A DNA stretch of 64,000 nt. It comes from Clostridia bacterium. Its GTDB lineage: Bacteria; Bacillota; Clostridia; Christensenellales; CAG-138. The DNA is taken from assembly GCA_017416425.1 (NCBI GenBank), contig JAFQCL010000001.1:94778-158777 (forward strand), in the 5' to 3' direction. Both the position numbers and the translations under genes were made by a program. The notes beneath the pieces are model-generated. The model was not told the origin of the DNA, did not search any database, and worked only from the letters and a program-made list of their open reading frames with translations. Position 1 is the stretch's first letter. Each line of letters begins with the position of its first letter. This document shows, one piece after another, positions 7,290 to 16,160 of this stretch.

Positions 7290-8339
7290 TTACCTTTTCT
7301 TTCCATTATATGCTATCTGTCCATCAGCCTGCGGCACGGCATTTCTTGGAAGCACCCTGTTAAGCACAAGGTTTATTCCTATAGCTATTATACTTGACAT
7401 GGACCAGTACACCGCAAATGCTGTATTATTTGAAAGACAGGCTATAAAGCTTATTATAGGCATCATATACATCATCATCTTATTGGTAGACTCCTGCGAA
7501 CGCTGAGTATCCGACTTGGGGCCGCCTGATGCCTTTGCGCTTGTGGCGCGCTGCGTTATCTTTGTGGAAACAAATATGAGCGCTGCCGAAATTATCGGAA
7601 ATAGGAACCAGCCGTTTGTCCAGCCCTCATAGCCGGCAGTAAGCGGTGCCATAAGGGTGTTGTAGTTTGCTATCCCTGCATTGCTCGCAATAATATTCCA
7701 AGTTGCGACTTCAACGCCATCAACCATCTGGAAGCTTTGGATCGCCATTCCCATCTCCTCAAGCATCGGGAACAATTCCGGGTTTTGAGTAAAATAAAGC
7801 AGTCTTTCCATATCCGCCGTGTTAAGGAAGGTGGCTGCGTCCTGAATTATGGGCGCAAGCGCCGAGTCAGGCTGCCATATGTTGATTACCCAAAGAAACT
7901 TCTGGCTGTTAAACATATCCATAGCAACGCTTGTACCATTCAGCATGTCGCTATGCGCAGCGCTTATAAGCTCAAGCATCTGTTCTGAAGCCCAGTATCT
8001 GAACGCTGCAAAGAAGCAGAAAAAGAGAGGCATAGTAATAAGAAGCGGCAGACATCCACCCCACATGCTTACGCCCTCCTTCTTCATGAGCTTTGATTGC
8101 TCCCTTTGAAGAGCCTGAGGATCATTTGCGTACTTAGCCTGAAGCTTTTGTATCTGAGGCTGCAGCATTGCCATCTTTTGAGATGACTTTCTTGAGCTTA
8201 TGTCGGAAAACATAGTGAGCAAACGCAGAAGCAGTGTACAAAGTATTATCGTAAGTACCACACTGTTGCCGGCAATGTTCACATAGACCCATTTCATTGC
8301 CTCTAAAAACCAGTTAGTAAGAAAAAAATCGCCTTCCAA
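7290..8339 (-). CDS. yidC: Membrane protein insertase YidC/Oxa1
   Basis: The 349-residue protein is a Gram-positive Oxa1-type insertase without the large periplasmic domain of E. coli YidC. Hydrophobic segments lie near residues 15-40, 100-120, 235-250 and 290-325. The cytoplasmic loop MLQPQIQKLQAKYANDPQAL and the GCLPLLITMPLFFCFFAAFR segment are family hallmarks. It inserts and folds membrane proteins alone or with SecYEG. No lipobox is evident at the N-terminus. It has yidD and rnpA upstream and jag downstream, the standard order. Confidence 0.94.
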   Translation of the reverse strand: MEGDFFLTNWFLEAMKWVYVNIAGNSVVLTIILCTLLLRLLTMFSDISSRKSSQKMAMLQPQIQKLQAKYANDPQALQREQSKLMKKEGVSMWGGCLPLLITMPLFFCFFAAFRYWASEQMLELISAAHSDMLNGTSVAMDMFNSQKFLWVINIWQPDSALAPIIQDAATFLNTADMERLLYFTQNPELFPMLEEMGMAIQSFQMVDGVEVATWNIIASNAGIANYNTLMAPLTAGYEGWTNGWFLFPIISAALIFVSTKITQRATSAKASGGPKSDTQRSQESTNKMMMYMMPIISFIACLSNNTAFAVYWSMSSIIAIGINLVLNRVLPRNAVPQADGQIAYNGKKR

Positions 8340-8378
8340 AACTACATCCTCGCTTTCAAGTCTAACACTGGCAGCAGG

Positions 8379-8672
8379 TTATCTTCTGTCGCTATCATGT
8401 CCATCATCATTTGACAAGCTGCTGCGATTTTTGCCTGCTCCTGAAAAAGCATCGGTAAATCCATTTGGTACCGGGTCGTATCCGCCCCTTGAAAAGGGAT
8501 TGCACCGAATTATGCGCCATAGCGCAAGGATAAGACCGCGCATTACCCCAAAGCGCATTATCGCCTGCTGCGCGTATTCGGAGCAGGTAGGCTCATACTT
8601 ACACGCGCCGGGTAAATATGGCGAAATACCCTGCTTATATAGCCTTATAAGAAAAAGCATCGCTTTTTTCAT
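8379..8672 (-). CDS. yidD: Membrane protein insertion efficiency factor YidD
   Basis: A 97-residue protein with the YidD signature: LIRLYKQGISPYLPGACKY, then PTCSEYAQQAI and the RIIRCNPFSRGGYDPVP block with its conserved cysteines. It is predicted to sit at the inner face of the membrane and assist YidC. Its start overlaps the end of rnpA by four bases, implying translational coupling. The last 20 residues are polar and not conserved. Confidence 0.94.
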   Translation of the reverse strand: MKKAMLFLIRLYKQGISPYLPGACKYEPTCSEYAQQAIMRFGVMRGLILALWRIIRCNPFSRGGYDPVPNGFTDAFSGAGKNRSSLSNDDGHDSDRR

Positions 8673-9046
8673 GTTTCATGCCGCTCTTTTTTAGCGCAAG
8701 GTCTCTCAGCATCGTAAAAAAGACGCGCTTTTCTCAATACATAGCAAATGTCCGCTCTTATTTCATCAAAACCGATATCTAAAATCGGATTTCTTGCTAT
8801 GAGTATTATCCTGCTGCCTTGCTTTATATCTGAAAGCACAGACCGCACAGCTTCACGCATTCTGCGCTTTACCTGGTTTCTGGTCACGGCATTGCCAAGC
8901 TTTTTACTGACACAAAAACCAAAAAGCAACCTTTCGTCCTGAGAATCGGCATGTATCAGCACTATGCTTCTGCTACGCTGCGTCTTGCCGACCCTATATA
9001 CATATCGAAATTCCTTATTGCGCTTTAGCGAATACCGGCGTTTCAT
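8669..9046 (-). CDS. rnpA: Ribonuclease P protein component
   Basis: The 125-residue basic protein begins MKRRYSLKRNKEFRYVYRVG and contains the RnpA signature NAVTRNQVKRRMREAVR (about 51-67), the basic helix that contacts RNase P RNA and pre-tRNA leader. It forms the tRNA 5'-processing enzyme with the rnpB RNA, which is not in this window. It follows rpmH and overlaps yidD. Confidence 0.95.
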   Translation of the reverse strand: MKRRYSLKRNKEFRYVYRVGKTQRSRSIVLIHADSQDERLLFGFCVSKKLGNAVTRNQVKRRMREAVRSVLSDIKQGSRIILIARNPILDIGFDEIRADICYVLRKARLFYDAERPCAKKERHET

Positions 9047-9233
9047 TTTTTACCTGCTGCCTTAAAGCCGGTCGATGTCCGTACAAAACCATAAGATCAG
9101 TTATGACCTATATTTTACGCACATTTACGGCTAAAACTCCATATACATACAATGCCGCTCATTGCACATGTAACCACGTCCAATGAAACGGCATATTGAA
9201 TCGCAAAGCCTTACGATCCCAATTGCTGCAGCA

Positions 9234-9368
9234 TTACGCTGACAGCCTTTTCCTGCCCTTTTGACGCCTGCGAGCCAATACATTTCTTCCGTTCTTGGTC
9301 TTCATCCTCTGGCGAAAACCGTGAACCTTCTTGCGTTGCCTTTTTTTTGGCTGATAGGTCTGAAGCAT
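9234..9368 (-). CDS. rpmH: 50S ribosomal protein L34
   Basis: A 44-residue, strongly basic protein starting [20 protein letters not shown] and ending GRKRLSA, the canonical L34 pattern including [23 protein letters not shown] ribosome site precedes ATG 9368. It is the first gene of the rpmH-rnpA-yidD-yidC-khpB group and has a strong promoter at 9444-9473. In many bacteria dnaA/oriC lie just upstream; here a tRNA-thiolase gene does. Confidence 0.96.
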   Translation of the reverse strand: MLQTYQPKKRQRKKVHGFRQRMKTKNGRNVLARRRQKGRKRLSA

Positions 9369-9443
9369 ATTTGCACCTCGTTTCACATTTATTTCTCAAA
9401 GCAGCAAAATGTCGCTTTGGTACGCATAAGCGAATACTTTATC

Positions 9444-9473
9444 ATTATAAAGTTTTATTGTCTATACTGTCAA
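9444..9473 (-). promoter_or_regulatory. Strong sigma-A promoter of rpmH
   Basis: On the minus strand TTGACA (9468-9473) and TATAAT (9444-9449), both perfect consensus, are 18 bases apart, about 75 bases before the rpmH start. Confidence 0.85.
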
Positions 9474-9513
9474 GAAAATTTTTAACTTAAGAGTGATTTA
9501 AGCCGGATATATT

Positions 9514-10290
9514 TTATTCGTCAGCTTTGTTTCCCGGTAGATACATATCCGGAGTACTCGCTTCCGGAGGAAGCCTTAAATTATGCCATAGATTATATTT
9601 GCCAGTCTCCGTGAGCGCATTTAATATCCTTTGATCCGCATCGGGAACTATACTGTTAAAATAGGCGAGTATAGCTTTCATATCTTCGCGCTTTGTCTTT
9701 CCCGCAACCTCGCAATTTGGTTTCATAACGGGAAGCTCCAACTTTTTTGCAACACCAAGTGCGTGCTTTTCGGGAAGGAATATGAGCGGCCTTATGAGGG
9801 TAACTTTTTTTCGGGTCATATAGGTGACAGGACCAAATGTATTGAGCCTGCTTTCGTAGAGAAGACTTAAAAAAAAGGTTTCAAGCACATCTTCGCGATT
9901 GTGCCCCAAAGCCACCACATTGCACCCCCTCTCAAGAGCCGCGTTATTAAGCGCGCCCCTTCTGAGCTTTGCACACATGGCGCAGGGGTTGCTCTCCTTT
10001 CGGATATTAAACACAACATCGCCAATATCCGTCTTGATTACATCAAATGGAACACCTATTTTTTCCGCATATGCGCTTACTGCGCTTGTATCTTCACCGG
10101 TAAGTCCAAGGTCCAGCATAACACCGCAAATCTCAAAGCTGTTTCTGCAAAAATTCTGATACAGTTTTAATGCGTACATGAGAAGCAGGCTATCCTTTCC
10201 TCCTGATACGCCCACGCATATCCTATCTCCTTCACGTATCATATTAAAACGCTCATCAGCGCGCCTTATACAGCCAAGCACTCTTTTCAT
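9514..10290 (-). CDS. TtcA-like PP-loop ATPase (probable tRNA cytidine 2-thiolase)
   Basis: The start is ATG 10290, six bases after GGAGAT. The longer GTG frame (10338) would begin upstream of the promoter's -10 box. The 258-residue protein has the PP-loop SGGKDS (29-34), which adenylates the target base, the TtcA-type CxxC pair C103/C106 (NPCAMCAKLRRG) and a third cysteine in KPNCEVAGKTKRED that can complete a 4Fe-4S site. TtcA makes 2-thiocytidine at tRNA position 32; a related substrate is possible in Clostridia. Transcribed alone. Confidence 0.82.
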   Translation of the reverse strand: MKRVLGCIRRADERFNMIREGDRICVGVSGGKDSLLLMYALKLYQNFCRNSFEICGVMLDLGLTGEDTSAVSAYAEKIGVPFDVIKTDIGDVVFNIRKESNPCAMCAKLRRGALNNAALERGCNVVALGHNREDVLETFFLSLLYESRLNTFGPVTYMTRKKVTLIRPLIFLPEKHALGVAKKLELPVMKPNCEVAGKTKREDMKAILAYFNSIVPDADQRILNALTETGKYNLWHNLRLPPEASTPDMYLPGNKADE

Positions 10291-10320
10291 CGCTATATCT
10301 CCATTTTTATTTTCCATACA

Positions 10321-10348
10321 ATTATACGTTTTTTTCACATTTTGTCAA
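10321..10348 (-). promoter_or_regulatory. Sigma-A promoter of the ttcA-like gene
   Basis: Minus-strand TTGACA (10343-10348) and TATAAT (10321-10326) are 16 bases apart, with the chosen start 31 bases downstream of the -10 box. Confidence 0.8.
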
Positions 10349-10438
10349 TGAGGTTTAAAAAAACTAAATATAGGAGAATATAATATGGAAAGATCCAATA
10401 AAAAGACAAAAAATTTTATTAATTTATAAAAAACGAAA

Positions 10439-10467
10439 TTGACATTTAATTTAAAATGACATATACT
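10439..10467 (+). promoter_or_regulatory. Promoter in the 10349-10668 gap upstream of rho
   Basis: TTGACA (10439-10444), 17 bases, TATACT (10462-10467). This gives rho a leader of about 200 bases, AT-rich, with no gene or clear hairpin. A second TATAAT sits near 10604-10609 with a poor -35 about 18 bases upstream. A long leader would suit Rho autoregulation, known in other bacteria, but I see no specific element. Confidence 0.65.
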
Positions 10468-10668
10468 TTAAATGATGATATAATTGCTCTTGATGCTAAT
10501 ATTATAGTCTATTCCTGAAATTTATGATTTACCACAATGCTCCTCAATGGTAACGATATACTTTTCTACCTATAGCCATTTTGTAGAGTTTGCCTTAAAT
10601 TTGCTATAATATTAACTCAATCCAATTCAAATTCAAACAATATATAACACTTTATTGGAGGTATATTT

Positions 10669-12909
10669 ATGGATAGAGATATCCTGCTTAATAAGAGCTT
10701 ATCCGATCTTCGCGAACTTGCAAGGATGCAGGGTGTAAAATCGATAACACGCTATAGAAAGGCTGAACTTGTACAAATCATCATGGCAGGCGGCGATATT
10801 TCTGTGCTGAATAACAACGAGCCGCTGGAAAAAGCTCCTCGTTTTTCACCAACAAGCCAATCTTCCTCACCTTCGGTTCCCGCTCCTCCTTCAGAGCAAA
10901 AAGAAGATGTCGTCGATGCAAAAACGCAAACAAAGGATTTGGAAAATACTCAGCCCAGCTCTTCAGCTCAGGAACAGAAACCCCGTGAAATAGATACCCA
11001 AGCACAGAGTTTTAAAATGTCTCAAGAGCGTCCGCACTTCAAGCAAAAATCCCAGCAACAGTCTCCTCCGCAGTCATTTGTACATCGCAGAAATACAAAC
11101 GAACAGCCTCGTCAGGGAAATGAGTGGAACTACAGCGGTGATAGGAATCGCCCTGCGTATCAGCAAGGTGGAGATTTTCAGCAGGGTGGATATCAGCAGC
11201 GTAATAACGATTTTCAGCAATCCCCCTATCAAAATAAAAATCAGCAGAATAGCGCAAACTATCAGCCCAGATATCAGCAGCAGGGCTTTTCACAGCAGCG
11301 TAACAACAGGCAAAATAACGATGCCTCATGTTATCAAAGACAACAGCGCAATGACCGCTATCAGCAAAACGATCGCTATTCCCAGCAGCGTGATTTTAAT
11401 CAGCAAAGAGATTTTCAGCAGCGAAGTGATTATATGCCCCAGCAGAGGGATTTCCAGCAGCGAAATGATTACATGCCTCAGCAAAGAGATTTCCAGCAGC
11501 GAGGCGATTATGTTCCGCAGCAGAGGGACTTTCAGCAGCGAAGTGATTATATGCCTTCGCAAAGGGATTTTTCTCCACGAAACGACTATTATCACTCCGA
11601 TCGGAATGATTTTCAGCAGCAATACAACGATTATATACCTTATGAGCAGGATATTCAGCAACCTTTACCGCCAAGAGACTGCACTAAGCCTCAGCAAAAC
11701 GAAAACCAGGGCGGCGTAAATGCCGATGTATCCAACATACTTGATTCGGGCGAATGTGTGGAAGTATCTGGCGTACTTGAGATAATGCCCGATGGCTATG
11801 GCTTTATCCGTACACAAAATTACATGCCAAGTTCAAGGGATATATATATATCCCAAGCTCAGATAAGGCGCTTCCAACTTAAAAATGGTGACTATATAGC
11901 AGGAAGATGCAAGCCCCAAGCGAAAGAAAATGAACGCTTCTCCGGACTTTTATGTGTAGACTTTGTAAACGGCCTTGAGCCCGACCTTATGCTTACAAGG
12001 AAGCCCTTCGATGAGCTTGTTCCAATATTCCCTGAAGAGCGTTTAACGCTTGAAGTTAAGGGTTATGACGTAAAGCGCAACCGCACACCAAGGATAATTG
12101 ACCTCATAGCGCCTATCGGAAAAGGCCAGCGCGGTATGATAGTAAGCCAGCCAAAATCGGGTAAAACTACGCTTTTAAAGGAGATTGCTCACGGCATTTC
12201 GACAAATCACCCCGATGTGCATCTCATCGTTCTGCTTATCGACGAGCGCCCTGAAGAAGTTACTGATATGCAGCGCTTCATAAACGGAGAAGTTCTTTAT
12301 TCCACCTTCGATGAGCTCCCCGAACATCATACAAAGCTATCTGAGATGGTAATTGAGCGTGCAATGCGCCTTGTAGAGTGCGGCAAAGATGTTGTAATAC
12401 TGCTCGACTCCATAACAAGGCTTGCTCGTGCCTACAATTTAACCATACCTCAGAGCGGGAAGACGCTCTCAGGCGGTATGGATCCGGGCGCTCTCTTTAA
12501 GCCCAAAAGGTTTTTTGGAGCCGCCAGAAATATCGAAAACGGAGGCAGCCTTACTATAATCGCTACTGCGCTTATTGACACCGGGAGCCGTATGGACGAC
12601 ATGGTATACGAGGAATTTAAAGGCACCGGCAATATGGAGGTAGTTCTTGACAGAAAGCTTGCTGAAAAGCGCATATATCCTGCCATAGACATACAAAAAT
12701 CAAGCACAAGGCGCGAGGACAAGCTGCTATCTTCGGAGGAACAGGAATTTGTCTACGTTATACGCCGGGGTAATAGCAGCAGCCCAGAGCTTATCGAGCA
12801 GGTGCTTGGGCTTATCGACAAATCCGAAACCAACGCCGATCTTGTAAATACCTATTCGGCTAAACTAAAAGCGCATTTTGAAAAGGATGGCTTTACCTCA
12901 GGTATGTAA
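10669..12909 (+). CDS. rho: Transcription termination factor Rho with large disordered insertion
   Basis: The 746-residue protein is much longer than E. coli Rho (about 420). Rho-N SAP-like helices (1-45, [20 protein letters not shown]) are followed by a low-complexity region (about 55-350) rich in Gln, Arg, Asn, Asp and Tyr, with 13-residue repeats at 247-298. The cold-shock-type RNA-binding domain (about 364-430, [20 protein letters not shown]) and the hexameric ATPase follow, with P-loop PKSGKTTLL near 494-502 and [13 protein letters not shown] after it. It translocates on RNA and dissociates elongation complexes. The insertion resembles Rho disordered regions reported in some Bacteroides and Clostridium species. 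ATG 10669 follows TTGGAGG. Confidence 0.95.
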   Translation: MDRDILLNKSLSDLRELARMQGVKSITRYRKAELVQIIMAGGDISVLNNNEPLEKAPRFSPTSQSSSPSVPAPPSEQKEDVVDAKTQTKDLENTQPSSSAQEQKPREIDTQAQSFKMSQERPHFKQKSQQQSPPQSFVHRRNTNEQPRQGNEWNYSGDRNRPAYQQGGDFQQGGYQQRNNDFQQSPYQNKNQQNSANYQPRYQQQGFSQQRNNRQNNDASCYQRQQRNDRYQQNDRYSQQRDFNQQRDFQQRSDYMPQQRDFQQRNDYMPQQRDFQQRGDYVPQQRDFQQRSDYMPSQRDFSPRNDYYHSDRNDFQQQYNDYIPYEQDIQQPLPPRDCTKPQQNENQGGVNADVSNILDSGECVEVSGVLEIMPDGYGFIRTQNYMPSSRDIYISQAQIRRFQLKNGDYIAGRCKPQAKENERFSGLLCVDFVNGLEPDLMLTRKPFDELVPIFPEERLTLEVKGYDVKRNRTPRIIDLIAPIGKGQRGMIVSQPKSGKTTLLKEIAHGISTNHPDVHLIVLLIDERPEEVTDMQRFINGEVLYSTFDELPEHHTKLSEMVIERAMRLVECGKDVVILLDSITRLARAYNLTIPQSGKTLSGGMDPGALFKPKRFFGAARNIENGGSLTIIATALIDTGSRMDDMVYEEFKGTGNMEVVLDRKLAEKRIYPAIDIQKSSTRREDKLLSSEEQEFVYVIRRGNSSSPELIEQVLGLIDKSETNADLVNTYSAKLKAHFEKDGFTSGM
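11407..11562 (+). repeat. Four 39-bp tandem repeats in the Rho disordered region
   Basis: Codons 247-298 encode four copies of [13 protein letters not shown] (variants N/G at position 7, V at 10, S at 12), with a degenerate fifth copy after them. The pattern alternates aromatic and arginine residues, a sticker-like arrangement typical of condensate-forming proteins. Confidence 0.9.
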
Positions 12910-13032
12910 TGATGATTAAAATATCCGAGCTTAACGTGAGCTGATCGTAAGACATTAAATGCTCGTATACTGTAGAAAATGTAAACAAAACTTAAAAAGC
13001 AGCCAAGGGGCAGAGAGTAAATCATAAAACAA

Positions 13033-13069
13033 GGCGGTCAAGCGCAAAATGCTTAACCGCCATATTTTT
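13033..13069 (+). terminator. Rho-independent terminator after rho
   Basis: GGCGGTCAAGC (13033-13043) pairs with GCTTAACCGCC (13051-13061) with one mismatch and is followed by ATATTTTTA. It is 123 bases after the rho stop. Confidence 0.75.
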
Positions 13070-13153
13070 ATCAGCCGATGTCAGCGTATCCGGTAGTATT
13101 TTTTATTAGTGTTCTATTCCTTCAAGCAGAGCGCATTACCCATTTAATGCCAT

Positions 13154-14065
13154 TTAATACCTGCTCATCTCCTTTATTTCCCTGCGTAGCCGGTAGATGC
13201 TGTGCCCTAAAAGCAATCCGCAATATATCAGAATTGAAAGGAAAATAATGAGCGCAAAATCTCTCGGAAATGAATACGAAGCAAAATCAAATCCCAAAAC
13301 AACTGTATGCCCAATTATGTAGGAGGCGGGGTATAGAATTATACGCTCGACCCATATTTTAATATTTGATTTGTTTTTAACGGCAAACCATATTACAAGC
13401 ATCACACCAAGGAACAAAGCGGCAAGTATTAGATAGTACCCCGGGCTCAATCTCGGCAGGCTGATCATGCCGCCATCACCTGCTAACTCCTGACCGTAAA
13501 TGCAAACATTTTCTTGCCCATTATTCGATACATAATAGACGCTAAATGGCAGATGTTCTTCTGCTTGGATTGTTGTAGATTGCGCGCCTCGCTTTGAGAA
13601 CCATCTATCCCAAAGGGAAGTCCATGCTTCTATCTGATAATAATGTCGGCCTTCCTCAGAAGTATCAGAATAGGAACTACACTGATAGTCCGTCACAATT
13701 TCATCAAAAGTGATCGTTATGCTTTTATCCGCATTTTCAGTTATGGATACCAATTCCGAAAAATAGGGAAAGTACTCCGGCGCGTCCATAACCGCAAAAG
13801 CGGAAACAAGCAGCGCAGTTACAAGTATTGCGGTAAATACAATCGTTTTGATCCTTTTTGTCCTCAGCTTCTGTTTTAGCTTCGTGAGCGGAAGTATATC
13901 CGCATTCGACCGCATTACTTTGGGCTCTTTCATGCGGTCACACTCCTTTCTGCACTCGCTGCAGTTTTTTAGATGTTCCTCAATAAATTCGCTTGTATCG
14001 GCACTTACCATTTTTTCCCTATATAGCGGCAAAATATCCCGAATTATGTTGCATTCATTCTTCAT
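13154..14065 (-). CDS. Anti-sigma factor with zinc-finger (ZAS) domain
   Basis: The 303-residue protein begins with a cytosolic zinc-binding anti-sigma domain: H31-x3-C35-x2-C38 in EEHLKNCSECRKEC. A transmembrane helix lies near 74-92 (IKTIVFTAILVTALLVSAFA), then an extracellular region of about 115 residues, then three or so hydrophobic segments (about 208-295). It should hold the partner ECF sigma factor at the membrane and release it on an envelope signal. It overlaps the sigma gene by 11 bases, so the pair is translationally coupled. The extracellular domain is not one I recognise, so the signal is unknown. Confidence 0.85.
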   Translation of the reverse strand: MKNECNIIRDILPLYREKMVSADTSEFIEEHLKNCSECRKECDRMKEPKVMRSNADILPLTKLKQKLRTKRIKTIVFTAILVTALLVSAFAVMDAPEYFPYFSELVSITENADKSITITFDEIVTDYQCSSYSDTSEEGRHYYQIEAWTSLWDRWFSKRGAQSTTIQAEEHLPFSVYYVSNNGQENVCIYGQELAGDGGMISLPRLSPGYYLILAALFLGVMLVIWFAVKNKSNIKIWVERIILYPASYIIGHTVVLGFDFASYSFPRDFALIIFLSILIYCGLLLGHSIYRLRREIKEMSRY

Positions 14066-14558
14066 TGCTGCTGTCCTCCAATCTTGTTTTTATCATATTC
14101 CGCGCCCGGTGATAGGTAACGCAAGCCCAATTTTCTGACTTATCAAATATTTCACCAATTTGCTTGAAACTCAATTCCCCAAACACCCTCCACATAAAAA
14201 CCTCCTTGTATGGATAGGGTAGAGCATGCAGTTCTTTTCGTATCCGCATAGCTTCATCCAATCGTGAAAATTGTTCTTCAAGGCTTTCATTCTGTGCGGC
14301 AATGTTAAAGAGTTCGATATCTTCAATGCTCTCAATTCGCTTGGCTTTTTTTAAATAGGAGTAATAACAATTCTTTGCTATCTGACATAGCCATACGCGA
14401 ACGTCACAGTCTCCGCGAAAGCTATCTATGGAACGCATTGCTTTGAAAAATGTTTCATGGGTGATTTCTTCCGCTATATATTCGTTGCCTGAGAGTCGTT
14501 TGATATATAAAAACACATCCTTGAAATATATGCGATATATCTCTTCAAACTCCGTCAC
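14055..14558 (-). CDS. ECF-type RNA polymerase sigma factor
   Basis: I place the start at GTG 14558, eight bases after GGAGG, giving 167 residues; an in-frame GTG nine bases upstream is too close to that site. Region 2 (about 5-70: FEEIYRIYFKDVFLYIKRLS, then ITHETFFKAMRSIDSFRG) binds core polymerase and the -10 element. Region 4 (about 110-155: LPYPYKEVFMWRVFGELSFK) contains the -35-recognising helix-turn-helix. The cognate anti-sigma follows with overlap. Upstream, CTGTAAG/CTTACAG form an inverted repeat and may be part of an autoregulated promoter. Confidence 0.92.
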   Translation of the reverse strand: MTEFEEIYRIYFKDVFLYIKRLSGNEYIAEEITHETFFKAMRSIDSFRGDCDVRVWLCQIAKNCYYSYLKKAKRIESIEDIELFNIAAQNESLEEQFSRLDEAMRIRKELHALPYPYKEVFMWRVFGELSFKQIGEIFDKSENWACVTYHRARNMIKTRLEDSSNEE

Positions 14559-14583
14559 ACTATACACCTCCTTTCATCTATAA

Positions 14584-14610
14584 GACTCTGTAAGCTTAAA
14601 AATCTTACAG
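14584..14610 (-). promoter_or_regulatory. Possible ECF-dependent promoter of the sigma/anti-sigma pair
   Basis: On the minus strand TGTAAG (14604-14609) and AGTC (14584-14587) are 16 bases apart, similar in form to ECF promoters (TGTAAC/CGTC). The perfect 7-base inverted repeat CTGTAAG (14588-14594)/CTTACAG (14604-14610) overlaps it. The rest of the 14559-14884 gap shows no gene. Confidence 0.3.
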
Positions 14611-14836
14611 GCATTTTATAAAATTTAAGATAGAGCTTATAATCCCCATTTTAATCCATGAAAGGCGAGCGATTTCATATCCTCTACTCCCGCTGATAGG
14701 TTTAAAAGCTCCACTTTGAAGCTTAGTAAATGAAACTATTCTGCTATGGTAAAAAGTATTGGGAAGATGCAGCCAAAATTTATAAAAACAGCATCACCTG
14801 AGGGTCATGCCGTATCCGAGGCAACATGCCGCTTAA

Positions 14837-14866
14837 GAAAAACCCACATGCTATATGCATGCGGGT
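14837..14866 (-). terminator. Terminator of the rplK-rplA operon
   Basis: Minus strand: ACCCGCATGC (14857-14866), ATATA loop, GCATGTGGGT (14842-14851), then TTTTTC; ten pairs with one G-T wobble. Confidence 0.85.
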
Positions 14867-14884
14867 AGGTGCTTTATTATTTGA

Positions 14885-15580
14885 TTAGAACTTAAGCGCG
14901 TTAAACTTTACGCCGGGGCCCATGGTCGTTGCAATGACCAGGCTCTTTATATAAGTTCCCTTTGCTGCTGCGGGCTTTGCCTTGATGACTGCATCCATAA
15001 GGGTGCTTAGGTTCTCCTGAAGCTTCTCAACGCCAAAGGATACCTTTCCGATCGGCACGTGCACGATAGCGGTCTTATCGACCCTGTACTCGACCTTACC
15101 GGCCTTAGCTTCGGTAACAGCCTTTGCTACGTCCATGGTTACGGTACCGCTCTTGGGGTTCGGCATGAGGCCGCGGGGACCAAGTATACGACCGATACGT
15201 CCGATAGCGCCCATCATGTCATTGGTAGCAATACAAACATCTACCGGAAGTCCTACGTCCTTATCGGCAAGTATCTTCTTGATGAGATCGTCATCGCCGA
15301 TGAAATCAGCGCCGGCTTCCTGTGCTTCTCTTGCCTTGTCGCCCTTTGCGAATACGAGTACCTTTACTTTTTTACCGGTGCCGTTAGGAAGAATAACGGT
15401 GCCGCGAACCTGCTGGTCTGCATGACGAGGGTCAACACCCAGACGGATATGTGCCTCAACGGTCTCGTCAAACTTTGCCTTTGCAACCGATATAACGGTG
15501 CTAAGACCCTCCGCGGGATCATACAGCTTCTGACGCTCTATAGCCTTGAGGCTATCCAGATATTTCTTACCATGCTTCAT
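14885..15580 (-). CDS. rplA: 50S ribosomal protein L1
   Basis: The 231-residue protein matches L1 throughout: [20 protein letters not shown] near the N-terminus, [20 protein letters not shown] in the middle, and the signature [20 protein letters not shown]1 binds 23S rRNA at the E-site stalk and in many bacteria represses its own mRNA. A terminator follows the gene, so rplJ-rplL are not directly downstream. A GGAGGAC site precedes ATG 15580, 17 bases after rplK. Confidence 0.96.
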   Translation of the reverse strand: MKHGKKYLDSLKAIERQKLYDPAEGLSTVISVAKAKFDETVEAHIRLGVDPRHADQQVRGTVILPNGTGKKVKVLVFAKGDKAREAQEAGADFIGDDDLIKKILADKDVGLPVDVCIATNDMMGAIGRIGRILGPRGLMPNPKSGTVTMDVAKAVTEAKAGKVEYRVDKTAIVHVPIGKVSFGVEKLQENLSTLMDAVIKAKPAAAKGTYIKSLVIATTMGPGVKFNALKF

Positions 15581-15597
15581 TACTGTGTCCTCCTGCG

Positions 15598-16023
15598 TTA
15601 GTCTACTACTACAACGCCCATGCTGCGGGCTGTGCCTGCTATCATCCTCTCGGCTGCCTCCACGGATGCCGCGTTAAGGTCGGGCATCTTAAGCTCCGCG
15701 ATCTCACGAACCTGAGCGCGAGTGATGTTTGCTACCTTCTCCTTGTTGGGACGACCGGACGCGCTGGTGATGCCGCATGCCTTCTTAATAAGAACGGCTG
15801 CCGGGGGAGTCTTTGTGATGAAGGTGAATGAACGATCCTGATAGACGGTGATGACTACAGGGATGATGAGACCGGCCTGCTTTGCGGTCTTTTCGTTGAA
15901 CTCCTTACAGAAGCCCATGATGTTTACGCCATGCTGACCGAGGGCAGGGCCTACGGGGGGCTGAGGCGTTGCTTTGCCGGCAGGGATCTGAAGCTTTACA
16001 AAGCCGGTGATCTTCTTTGCCAT
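15598..16023 (-). CDS. rplK: 50S ribosomal protein L11
   Basis: ATG 16023 follows CAGGAGGA with good spacing and begins [20 protein letters not shown], the standard L11 start; upstream codons of the open frame are leader. The 141-residue protein has the [20 protein letters not shown] block and the C-terminal [10 protein letters not shown] motif. L11 binds the GTPase-associated centre of 23S rRNA. It lies between nusG and rplA. Confidence 0.96.
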   Translation of the reverse strand: MAKKITGFVKLQIPAGKATPQPPVGPALGQHGVNIMGFCKEFNEKTAKQAGLIIPVVITVYQDRSFTFITKTPPAAVLIKKACGITSASGRPNKEKVANITRAQVREIAELKMPDLNAASVEAAERMIAGTARSMGVVVVD

Positions 16024-16047
16024 TGTTTTTATCCTCCTGAATATATA

Positions 16048-16109
16048 GTGGTGCGAGCGGCACAGCATTCTGCCGCGCCTCCCACGCTGAAACCTCTTAA
16101 CTTAAGAGG
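16048..16109 (-). promoter_or_regulatory. Structured leader upstream of rplK, possible L1-binding element
   Basis: The 137-base nusG-rplK gap contains a GC-rich block able to pair GTGGGAGGCGCGGCA with GTGCCGCTCGCACCAC on the minus strand, and a palindrome CCTCTTAA/TTAAGAGG (16093-16109). L1 autoregulates rplKA by binding such leaders in other bacteria; here that role is inferred from position only. Confidence 0.4.
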
Positions 16110-16160
16110 TGACATGCGTATTGATTACTTTAGGTCAAAAAACTTGACCAGCCTTACGGC

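Noticed and set aside
9369..9513. Chromosomal origin beside rpmH
   Set aside because: No cluster of DnaA boxes is visible; the interval is explained by the rpmH promoter and the end of the ttcA-like gene.
11078..11719. 213-codon plus-strand frame inside rho
   Set aside because: It is the +1 reading of the Gln/Arg repeat DNA; the repeats keep all frames open. No ribosome site and no family.
15059..15601. Plus-strand 180-codon frame over rplA
   Set aside because: It is antisense to a certain ribosomal protein gene and has no ribosome site or recognisable domain.
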